Positions 37,401-49,900 of a stretch of 64,000 nucleotides of DNA are shown in pieces. Numbering within the stretch: position 1 is the stretch's first letter; every line of letters begins with the position of its first letter. Origin of the DNA: Amphiura filiformis (Eukaryota; Echinodermata; Ophiuroidea; Amphilepidida; Amphiuridae); NCBI RefSeq assembly GCF_039555335.1, contig NC_092636.1:651501-715500 (forward strand). The letters are read 5' to 3'. A program made the position numbers and the translations under genes. The notes beneath the pieces were generated by a model. It saw only the letters and a list, made by a program, of their open reading frames with translations, was not told the DNA's origin and ran no database searches.

Positions 37401-40400
37401 TTTTGTACAGGTTACAACGAGACAAGTAGCAGTAAGTTCCTTATCCAGGGGAATTTCAAGCTAACTCAATTTTTCCACGAGAGCGTACTAAACCACCGCC
37501 AGGGTTCGAACCCGCAACCTCTCGCACCATAGTCAAACGCCTTATCGACTGAGGTAACTTGACTGTTGACTTACCAAATCCCAGGCATCAAATAGTGAAC
37601 TAATGCCACAGAAGTCGTCAACCTAGAATGTTGACAACTGAGAAATTCCAGGCAAATTTTGAGTCAGACTCAGAACCAGAATCTGGAGGAAAGATTCTGC
37701 GCAGTTGTGTCCCCGATAACCTTTTGACCTGCGTTTGAATTATTTGTCATGTTCTTAAAACCTACCTTTTAGATTAATGTTTTCCCTCTCCATTCGTATC
37801 AGTAGAATCTGCTCCATGATGGCTTTCCTCCACATTGCACGTATGGAGTTTTTCGATGTGAAGCGAGGAGGGGTCAAAACTCCCTTGGAACTTCCTTCTA
37901 ATTGGTTTGGAAATACTCCTTCCTCTTCCTCTTCAACAATGCCTGGTGATTGAAACATATTCAAGTAAACTTAAAGCCATATTATAACATTTGCTGAGGA
38001 GAACACCCTCAAAAAATTTTTTAATTCTGGTTTTTACACGATTGTAATGTACTTTAGTCAATAAAGATACACTCTGCAAAAATCAAGACTTTAGGTGCTG
38101 TAGTTTTGTTAAAATCCGAGATTTTGAATAAAACGATGGAACCGGCGTTTTATTATTACGATGGAAATATTAATCGAAGACGTATGCACAGTACGTACAC
38201 GGCGTGCGGGATACACATACACACACACCCCGAGGATCGTACCATATTACAACCGCGGAAGTAACATGCATAGGCGCTAGTAGTAAATTCCAATTTTCTA
38301 TGCTTTACCTCACTTGTTCGGCTCAAAATTAAAAGGGGACATTATCTGACAGTAAAAGATAACATTTTATGGAAAATAAATACTAATCTATTTTTACAGA
38401 AATGTTATAATATGGCTTTAATCTTCATGTTTTACATTCTTGGTGAAACAACCTGGAAGTCAACAGAATTGACGTGAATAGACCTTCAAATTGTATGATA
38501 CCTATTAAAATTAACTTACACAATACTTGAATCACTATAGGATAAATGTGCGAGTTAAGGGTAGACGAGGTATTGTTGGTCGAAGCAACCTAAAAATCGA
38601 TTTTCATTATCTAGATCAATATATTATTGAAAATTAACACCTTGATGTTTTGCAACAGTTCATTCTACAAATCGTATACTCTGCAAACTTGCTTAATTTA
38701 TAGTTGTTAATTAGTTATGTACGTTTTACAAAAGTGTTGTTGTTTCAGCCCTCTTCACAACGTAACTCAAGAACCGCAGCAGCTATAAAAGTATATCTGT
38801 GATATTTTAATTCTTCTACACGCTCGCTATGAATTGAGCAATGCAATTTTTGCCAAAGCTCACTACCATTCGTAAGATGCTGTGAACTACCAAATCACAA
38901 CAATTTAAAATAATTAATAACCTTAATACAAGGAAAAGAAATAAAACCTAACCAAAATCCAAAAACCTAACCAAAAGGAACCCACATCATCTACACTATT
39001 GTATTATCTCATTTTTTACTTCAGCCAGGGGAATATGTGTGTTGTGATATCCTTTATCTTCATATAATTTGTTCTCGGCAGTTAAAATATTAAATAATGG
39101 GCAAGGCGGGATTGCCACAGTAAAGGATACTTCACAATTTCATAAATTCTTACCTGGAACTGGTTTGGATTCAGCCATCGGGGTGACGACTCGCTGAAAA
39201 ATTGCTTGTCTCCATGACGACCTGCGAGATGGTGTCATAAAAGGAGTCCTGGGTGAACGAGGTGACCTCTCATCAAAACTCATGGCCCTGTATTGTGAGA
39301 AAACAACAAGAAGGGTGAATAGATGGATACCAAAAGATATGGAATTTCAAGGAATTGATTTGGTACTGAAATTTCAGAAAGGTACCTAGCAAAACTGATG
39401 ATTCAGCAAAACATAGAATCGTTGGAATGTAAATTTGGGTACAATCACAGAATTCACTTGAACATTCAAAGTATACTACACAAATAGTACTGGATTTAAA
39501 ATAACAATTCATTTTTACCTTAACATTTTCAGTTTACTACAAAAGCTATAACCTGGAACTGAATTTTAATCAAAATTCTAATCATTCATTTTCTGGAAGA
39601 CTTGAACCTTTTCAACTTGGACATGTTCTGTTGTTTCATTTTCTCATGATTTTTTCTTCTGATGTTCAAACTGGCCATACAGTTCCAAGGGGATTTTTGA
39701 GCATTTGCCAATGGCCATTCAATTTTTATGAGTATACATCTACACCTTAGAATTAGACCATGGTCTAAGATCAAGACTGGGTTTGATCTTGATCACCTCT
39801 CAAAAATCCTTTTTTAAAACCTTAAGTATACATAAGGTAAAGGAGACGATCCTGTATAGACAGTGATCGGAGTGCCCAACTCTCTTTCATTGGCGATTGG
39901 GCCAGACTCCTCCATGTAATGTTGCTATAGGTAGACACGATCGCATCTCGAACGTTAGAGGGCTCACTGCCGCTTTCGTGAAGTGAGCATGAAGGGTCGA
40001 CAAACTTTTCAACGAGTCACATTTCCGATCGCCGTGGGAAAATTGCTTGTGAATAAATTCAAGGTAAGTCATTTATTTCATCATAAATTTCGTATCCGAT
40101 GCTTGTTTGTAGTAAAGTAGTAATCGAATGAGGTATAAATACTCACGTTTTGGTTATAACTTGCGTGTAAAAATCAAAATTCGGCGGCATTGGTACACGT
40201 TAATGCACGGCCGAAACTTCGATGATACAGCTTGATTTCGCCATTCTAAATTCATTAAAACATTCATTTAAGTCACTTGTAGCAGAAATTTTTTTAAACA
40301 TGCACTTGCTTTGATGTTTTCTGAACTTGAAAATCGATATTGGTTGTTTGTTAGTGAGTGCGATCAGTGCGAAAACATGTGCGGTATGGACGTAGTGCAA

Positions 40401-40915
40401 AACGTAAATAACAAAATCATGAGGCTTGGGTGCTATATTGCATGTGTGTATGCTTTCAGCGTTGACCTGAATAACTGGCAACGTGAATGGCTTGCCTGGG
40501 AAATTACAATGCAACACGCATGCGCATCAAATCTGAACCAGCATTCAGGGGGTGTTAGTTGGGCGTTTAATTAGATTGCTTTTCTTTCCCACTTAAAAAA
40601 AAAATTTGATCCATGATTATTTTGATTATTTTATTTTTTATATGATATTTATTTATTCTTGCAATTTTCTGACTGATAGATTTATTATTTTTTCATGATA
40701 TTTGGTTCTGGAGGATTTTTTTAGTTTTAGGCCTATTCTCAGGGTTGTAGCTAGAGTAGACCAGTTGAATGCCAGATTATTTTACTATCAAATTTCTGGC
40801 TCGGGGCACAATCTTTTTAGCGAACATGAGGGATCGGGGAATGGGATAGGGGTATGCCCAAAATTTTTTTTGGTTTTTACTCTTTTATAATTAATTTAAA
40901 TTTTTTTAAATTTTT

Positions 40916-40961
<46 letters not shown>

Positions 40962-43900
40962 CGAGTCGCCGCCGGTCCGTGCTAGCTACCCCCGACCGGT
41001 AGCGGCTACAACAACCCTGCCTATTATTTTTAATCTCATTTTATTTATAGACTGATGAAAGCCAGGTCTATTTGCAGATCAGTATGTTTATTTATTTATT
41101 TAAATATTTTCCAACATATTTATTTTGTGATTTATATTATTTTGTGATATTGATGAAAGGACTTTTTGTTTGCATATATTAGTTTTATTTATTTATTTTC
41201 CAACAAATTTATTTTGTGATTTATACTATTTTGTGATTTTTAATTTCAGTTTTATACTTATAAATTTGATGAAAGGACTGTTTGTTTGCAGTTTAATTTT
41301 ATAAAATTAATTTATTCATTTAATTATTTTCCAACAAATTTATTTTGTAATGTATTTTATATATATTATTTTGTTACTAGATTCCTTAACTTAATAATTT
41401 ATTTACGGTACATCTTTATTTATTTATTAGAGGTATGTAATATTTCATTTTTCATTTGTTATCTATATTAATCACATCTTATTGAAGAAGAAATAAAGCA
41501 GTAACTTTTTTGTACCAACTTACCATTTCAGTTTGCATATAGCACCTGACACTTGCCTGCCTGCCTGTTCCTCCCTCCCCCTTGATGATGATTGTAGACT
41601 CCAAGAGGTATGTAATATTTCATTTATCATTTGTTATCTATATTAATCACATCTTATTGAAGAAGAAATAAAGCAGTAACTTTTTTGTACCAACTTACCA
41701 TTTCAGTTTGCATACAGCACCTGACACTTGCCTGCCTGCCTGTCCCCTCCCCTCCCCTTGATGATGATTGTAGACTCCAAGAGGTATGTAATATTTCATT
41801 GTTACAATTTAATTAAGAGTTCTCTACATGTTATTGTAAATGATAATTAAGTGCATTTCCAGTTTATATAATAAAGAATTACATTATTACATAATATGTA
41901 TAACTTGTATAAGGTATCTCTTTTTCCCCTTCCAATCCCAGGATCTCTTCGTGAAATGGCATGATGCTGAAGTTAACGAATTGCAACATTTAATTATGCG
42001 CCTGTATACTGTGAAGCCTCTGTGACACATGGCAACATGGAACTTAGTTAAAGTAAATTAAATGCTTTTTAAGATATAAACAAGGTTAAAAGCCATCTTG
42101 CTTCTCACATAAAGTTCCAGGAGGAAAAAGGAATGGAATCGACAGTGATTTTCATAGAAAGTACATGGTAAAATGATACTGCATCTGTATTATTGTGTTA
42201 AATAATAAGTGACACATGGCAACATGGAAATGATTAAGCAGTATTTATACTAAATTAAATGTTATTTGAAGGTAAAAACCAGGTTAAAAGGTTTGTGGTA
42301 TCTCCCATAAAATTCTGACAGAAAAAAAAAATGGGGGAAAAGTCATTTTAATGCGCATTCTACGCATTTTAACGGGATTTTGGGCGGAAAATTTCAGAAA
42401 TTTGGGTGTTTTTCCTTGAGATTGGGTGCTTTTTGGGTGCCAAATTAGTATTTATACAAAATGAGACCCTCCGACTCCTAAAAATATCAAATTATCACAA
42501 GCAAATACCTCTTTGTCATATAGTTCCATTAAATATGTACTTTTTTCCTCAACAAATGATCATTTTGATAAATTACACTCAATTTTATGTGAGTATTATG
42601 TCCCTTATTGTACATTTTGGGCGGAAAATAATGGCGTTTTGGGTGCTAAATGACCTTTATACCAATAAAATACATATATTTGCCTTAAAAACGTGTTTTT
42701 GAGGTAAATATTGCACTGAAATCTACTGAAATAAATTGAATGACAATTGTTTGTGTGTATTTGTCTATATTTGTCAATATTTATCAGTATATTTGGTTTA
42801 AAATGGGATTTAATGACCAAAATTTATGTTAAAATGACTCAATTGTTGACACTTCCAGCCAAAATGGGTGTGGCATAAATGGGCGTGGTACGCATCTGGA
42901 CATCTAGAGCTTTGATTGTCACAGTCAATCTAATGAACATGGTAGCTATTATTATATATAACCTGTTTTGAACCAATTATAAGTGATATTTAAGTAATAA
43001 TTAGGTCCAATAAGTTGTAAAAACACCCATAACTTCATAAGGGCTTAAATTTGCCATAATATGTGCACATTTTTTAATACGAAGCCTGTGTTAAAGTATA
43101 GGGCTATTCCACGACACTAAATTTAAGATAACTCAGCTATTTTTAACCCTGGGAGGGTGGTTGACCCCTCATTTTAAAAGGAATTTCAATATCTTTCCAA
43201 ATATAGTAGTTATGTAATAATCAAACAAAGTTGAAATTTTTGTGAACATGCCTACTATAGGGGGATCGCTACACCTCCTCTACAGCGAGTCTGTTACCTT
43301 CCCAGCATTTCAGAATGCCGGTACCCATTTCAACACCTGGGTGGAGAGGAGTAATCGAGATAAAGTGCCTTACTCAAGGGCACAACACGATGGCGTCACC
43401 GGGGCTCGAACCCGCAACCTTCCGATTATGAGTCAGTGCCCGTTCCGCTAGGCCACCGTGCTCCCGTAAAATTACATAAATATCTCACCTAGCCAAGGGT
43501 TTGTGTTTTGGTCCAACATCCGGCCTTCTAATTGGTGTCTTGAATATTTGGTCTACCACTGGTCCTTCCCGTGGAGATGGAAGATCTCCCAAGGTTTTAC
43601 TCCTTGGTCTTGTCACAGGTGGACTTCCATGACCCATGGATGGGGATACCTCAGTAGACATTCGCAGCGGTCTTGGCGGCTTGGTGGTGTTGTTGGAGTT
43701 ATGATTGTCGGTCAGACTGGACGGGCTGGTTGCTATTGAAGATGGAGTACTGGTGATGGGAACAGGGGAGTCACTGCGGCTAGGTCCTGGCGAGTCCTAT
43801 GAGTAGATGGTACAGTGACTTGATTAATGCAAAAGGAAAACATCTCTGAATGATGAAGTTTGTTACTGACGAAAACTATAAAAATAGCTCAAATTTCTTG

Positions 43901-46900
43901 ATTTATGAACCAAAATTGTTCTATATCTTTAGCAAAGTTCCCAATGTCCCCTTACCATGGAAACACCTTTGCCACTTTTATGTGAGAAAAGAAGTAATGC
44001 TGTAACAGCAAAATAAATTATACGGTTAGATTCGGTCAAATCCAACTACAATATTTCATAAAAATATGTGAACTTTGGTTTGCAAATTACATCACATCTA
44101 TAATCAGATAAAGTTGTTACATGCAAATGCCATAAAGAGAATTTAGAAAATTTGAAAATTGATGTAACATTGCAACAATACAGAATAAAGTTAAGCATGT
44201 GCAAATACAAACTCATTTCTGCATTAATTATCCATTCTACATTATTCAAAGCTCGTTATTTCAAACATATAACCAGTTAAAGATCCAAGAAAGAAGCAAA
44301 TTATGCAACATCAGTTATTAGTATATACCACTTGTTATATTAACAATCAAAGCTGTTTTGTTAATAATTAACCGGTATTATTATTATTATTTATAAGTAA
44401 CAATTAGTGCTCCCAATTAAAAGGACTTCATCAAACAATTCAGAAAATCATGGTCACATGTAAGTTAAAAATATGTGGCATGCAATGAACCTCCTTCCAA
44501 GGCACTTTAACATTTTGATCATGGTTAAGGTTAGTGATACATTGCTGAGGACACAAGGGATAGCTCACTTGTGTTGGCTCACTTCCCTGGGGCTCACTTG
44601 GGTCACTTTTACTGGAAATGTTATTTGATCAAATAAAAGCCACTTATTATTCATGAAAGTTTTTTTATAGTTTTTATGTTGTTGTGGGTGTGTGTGTGTG
44701 TTTCTATATTATGTTTTGTCTTTTGACCCTTCAAAGGCAACTTTGATTTTAAATCATTTCATTTCCAATCATTATGTTTGAAAAGTTTTACTTCCAAACA
44801 TGTAATTTGTCAGTAAGAGCAAGTCTGCACCAGGGTCGCAACCTTGCAACCTTTGACCTCATACAAGACCTGTTCATAAATGTTTGCAATACATCCAAAA
44901 TAAATTGTGTGATCATGTAAGATAGCCAGGCTCACATCTCACACTATAGGTGGCGCTATTCGTCCATAGGGAAGTGGAATGTGCCTGTACGGTCCAAAAA
45001 TGGCTTTACTGTGGGGGTCAATGGAAAAAATTACTAACAATTAATTTGGACAACCAAAACCTAAGTGATGTTGACTTATGTTGGTACTGGGATAATAATG
45101 GATTCATAAACTATCACATAGTGCAATCCATGTTCCACCAAGTCGACACTCGATTTAGCTCAAAAGCAATTTGTGTGTAAATCAAGACCATCCAAAACAG
45201 TTTTCTTACAGTAAAGAATAGGAGGTCATCTGGGGTCACATACAGTAGTGTACATTGTACATGTGCCTGATGTCACAATTTCACACACACAATTTTGGAC
45301 AATTTGGTGACACTATTTTTGTCTGTAACTTCAAAAGTATATGCACTAGAAACATGATTGACCCCTTATTGTTTAGGTAATTTGATTCTCATTCAAATGA
45401 AAGAACTTTCAGCTAAAATATTGAACTTCAAAATTTTATGAACATACCTACGTAAGATTCTATCTCTTTCTAATTTTAAAGGGTTCATGTTATGAGAACT
45501 ATATATATGTGGAGGTTCCGTAAGTCATTTACACAATTCCATTATTTGTCACCCACATTAAAGAGAGCAACTCATCACCCTTGTAAAGAATTTAAGGTGA
45601 GCCTGTTAAGGTGAGACACAAAGATTTCACATTGCCAAATAATGTTCCAATATGGCCTACCATCCCAATCAGCAGTGTTTTTACATTCTGATACTCTGAC
45701 CTATAAATCAACATTAAAAACCAAACATATTTGACAAATGTTGTGAAACGTATTGTACCAGGTATTAAATATAGGCTTGAATCTAGGCACCTGCACAAGA
45801 CTGAGGAAGATTCTGGGTTTTTTTTATTCAGATTTTTAACATGTTTCTCAAGCTGTCTGCTGCTTTGTTAAATCATGAGTGCTGCTATTCTGAAAATGAG
45901 GAGAACAAACTTTATAGTTTTTGCAGTCAGTAATTCAAAAAATAAATGGTCACCAATATATTTGTTTACCAGTTTGATTGTTTGTCTTTAACATGTTACT
46001 TTGAAAAACGGGGTCATTTTGTAAAATAGGTCATTTTGCACGCAGAGTATAGGGGAATTTATTACTATTGTGTTATCTAAAGTGCTCTTCTTAGAACTCA
46101 ATTATCCAACATGACAATGTGTTGAGAGATTAGTCATGGACGAGGACAACAAAAAATCATTAATTGCGATTGCTGGGTATTGGGTTTTTTTGTGGGGGTG
46201 GGCATAGAAACCCCTATTAGAAACCCCTGTCATATGAAATCAGGGGTGTGATTCAATGCTTGTGAAATAGGCTAAAAGTAGTAGAAAATCCTGAAGAACA
46301 GTGTGAAACTGGACTAAAATACCCCAAAATGGACTGAAAATCAACACAATCTGGTAAATTTGGCCACAAAAAATCTTGAAATCAAGAAAATCTTGAAGAA
46401 TCACACCCCTGATGAAATGCATGTTAACCACCTCATCCAATGACCTTTGTATAATTCAAGATTGATGGCTCATATTTCCTGCCACTATATATTGATTTTG
46501 TAGCAATTTTGCAATGATGTAAATGGACGGGATTTATCTGAAGAGTTCATCAACAAAATGCGACATATACAAAGCTGCCATGTGTACTTGTTTTGTTAAT
46601 ATTGTAATTTAGAATTACTAATTAAGATTTTGGATTAAAAAGTTTTGCGAAATGAAACTAAATCCTAATCCTTTAGTTGGTACAGACTGGCAATAAAAGT
46701 CAATTTTTAAATTTGAACATTTCACTAATTTGAGGGGAAAAGAACCAAAACTGTACAATTTTGCATTTTTCTTACAATTGCAGTCACAAAATTCAAAGAC
46801 TTGGAACAATAAGCTTTGATCTGATTTGAAAATGTGTTTTCCAAAAATTAAAATATATAACCTGCAATTAGTCTTTGGGCTCAATTGTTACAGCATATAA

Positions 46901-49900
46901 AAAACACTTGTTTTTGTCCCTTATTTTCACAAATTAACCACATATTAACAATTTTTCCAAAAAAAAATGAAAACTAAAATATAAAATAACACTATGACAC
47001 CTTTTCAAGTCAAAGTTTTCGAACACATCTGCCATATGGATATGGATGACCCAGTTTATAATTCCCGGTCATCAACGCTTAAACAAAGAAAACTAATCGA
47101 AAGACACAATCGAGCGCTGGGTATGTCTTGTGTAAGAGATTGCTGTTTATGTTACCACAAATCAATTTTTCCAAATCTAAAGTACCAAAATATGACGAAC
47201 AAGTGCACTTTTCTTTCCATTAATGTCATATCGTAAAGTGCCAAATGGTGTTAGTTCAATACGTAACCTGATGACCACATGTTGACATTGGCTATAAGCT
47301 GTATTTTCGCTCAAAAGGGTACTGTGATTCATGACATTTCTTGTCCGCTATTTTGACTCCATAGCTTACTGAATAAATACCGCTCACTGCACCTAGTTTT
47401 CCGAACTTTTGCGATCTATATTAGACTTTATTTCAACACAGAAAGCCCAATTCAACAAAAGTTGTTCTTCCTTGGGGCCGTGATATGGTCTCTAACAATA
47501 TTGATTTTAAGAAATAACAAATGGGGTAACAAGGCAGCAACAGAGTATATCATGTATTTTGTCTACACTCTTTCTCTCTTTCTGTCACACTCAATCCATT
47601 TAGTGTGACAAAATAAATATGCACAGAGATAAATCATCAACTACCTAAATCATTACACTCTACAAGAGTGTACATGCAGGTTTAATGGAAAGCATCAACC
47701 TATATTGAAAGTCTGATTTGATCACTACTTTCTGTATCATGCTTATTATACTCAAGCAAAATGAGTTTGATACTGACCAAGGCGATTTTTATATAAATTA
47801 TACAAAGATTCTTGTTTGATTATTGAGCATTTTTGCTATTTTTAACAGCAGCTGCAGAAAACTACTGCACTCTGAGCAAGTGTAATAGTCAATTTTCCAT
47901 TGGACTCTACTAATCTACCTTGGCAATGCTGACAAACGTGAAGGTCAGTGGTAACCACCTCAACTCGCCAGTTATTACACCAAATCTACTGTTTATAATT
48001 TATATCAATCAACTCTTTTCCTTTCGAAAAATGTATGCTATATATTTGACAGTCACATGAAGGGATCATATGTGTGTGAACTTTTTTTTTAAATTGTAGC
48101 TCTCTCAAGTGTCCTCAAAATGACAAACATTTGTAAGTTTAGAGCAGAAAGACTTTCAACCAAATAACAACAGGATTTATGATTTATGAGATATGCAATT
48201 CAAACATATCATCGCTTTGATTTTAAAAAAATGATTACATTATAATTGAGTTACTGTTTTTTGTGTTATGTTCTATAGCAGAATACAGACATGTGCAAAA
48301 ATTAATTTTCACCAAACCCACGTCAACACCTCCAGCATTCATTTCTCTGACAGAAATCCAATTTCATTAGACCTTATTAGTAGTCCCAGTACATAATTTG
48401 CTTGTTAACATCGCATCCTAACTACATATAAGCCTAGATCTATTTTGCACATTTTCAATAAGTAACTGGGTGACCTAGATACAACAAAGAGCGTTTCTGG
48501 GTTTAGTGCTATACACAAGTTAAAGCATATTGATAAGTAGCTGAAATAAAAATGGGCTGTACTGCTAATATTTCCGCTCCAGTCCAAAATCACAATTTTT
48601 TATTTTAGCTGAAATAAAATTTGCAAGTTTTGTTAATATTAAGGATACACTCAATTATCAGAAATTGCTTTCTTATAATTTATGAATTTATCCTGAAAGC
48701 AACACTCGTTTTCAATAAAACCAAGTGGCTTAAATGTCATCCATGGTCAGAGATCTTTTGTAATGTGGGTACAAATTGAAATTGGGACTATTCCACATGA
48801 AATCCATAAACCCCTATGGAAGACATGACCTACATAGGGGGTATATATCTCTAATGGAATCACCCATTTAGGTAACCCCATTTGAAATTCACACTCCCTG
48901 TGAGATATTAAGGTCATGCCTTTCATAGAGGGTGTATGGATTTAAACTGGAATAGCCTAATTTGATACACCTAAGAAGTTATAAAAACAATCTGCTGAAA
49001 AATGTGATACTTTAACACAACACAGCTACAACTTTTTTAAGTGACACCGATCCACAATGACTTTAAATTTCAAGAAGCCAAGCACATCAGAAGGATCATG
49101 TTCTAAATCAATACAAGCAGGTCGCACACATGAGCTGTGGGTCTCAATTTGAAGAATTAATATTCGATATTTGTACCTGTTTTACTCAAGAATAAAAACT
49201 ACAACACTTTTGATATGGAAACAAATTTCTGTTGTTCCATATTGTGTACAGTGTGCATAGAATCATTGCAAATAATGTTATTATTTGATAAAATAATCAT
49301 AACTTTAACAGCAAAACCTTTCTTCCCCCAAATAATAACCTTTTTGAAAATGACATATTTGAAGAACTAAAATTTGAGACCTTTGCAAATAAATTTGACA
49401 ATTTTTGCACTGTTAGAAGTCTTAAAAGGTGATGTGCCACATCACTTGTTCCCCCTTCTCTATTTCCCCTCATATAATTCACCACCACGTGTACACATAT
49501 TTACTACACCTCTAAAGAAACCAAATACCCTTGGAAATTGAATTAACAATACTGAGTGTATCCTTAGTTATGTTCATGCATAATTCCCACCCATCACCAC
49601 TATCTCCCTGCACCATCTTTTATACTGCTTTCATTATTTTGCTTGGACAATAGATTGACTCATACTCACTCCTACAGATTTCTCAGCAGATTTCTTAAGG
49701 AATTCTTTATTGAGTGCCTCTTTCAATAAATCTGCATCCTGGGGGAAGGATAAAATATACTATGGTATATTATCAATTCAAAGGTAGATGGGGACTCTTA
49801 CTTTGAAAATGATTTTGACATATAAAAATGTAATCGTGTATGTGATCATATGCGTGATGGTATGTGATCATATATGAACGTATGATCATATGTGCGCCGT

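Larger units (their letters stand above)
41431..41800 (+). repeat. Tandem duplication, 175/176-bp unit
   Basis: Unit 1 is 41431-41605, unit 2 41606-41781, and a third copy breaks off at about 41800. Units are almost identical, differing mainly in a C/T-rich segment with a one-base length change. Each contains a TACCATTTCAG acceptor-like site and an AAGAG|GTATGT donor-like site. Confidence 0.9.

Noticed and set aside
37488..37560. tRNA gene on the - strand (A and B boxes visible)
   Set aside because: Ends do not form an acceptor stem and the D-arm is irregular. The same applies to 4992-5085, 15402-15462 and 35221-35250. Treated as SINE heads.
40200..40517. 105-codon - strand frame
   Set aside because: No motifs, no splice context and an overlapping + strand frame of similar length in the same DNA.
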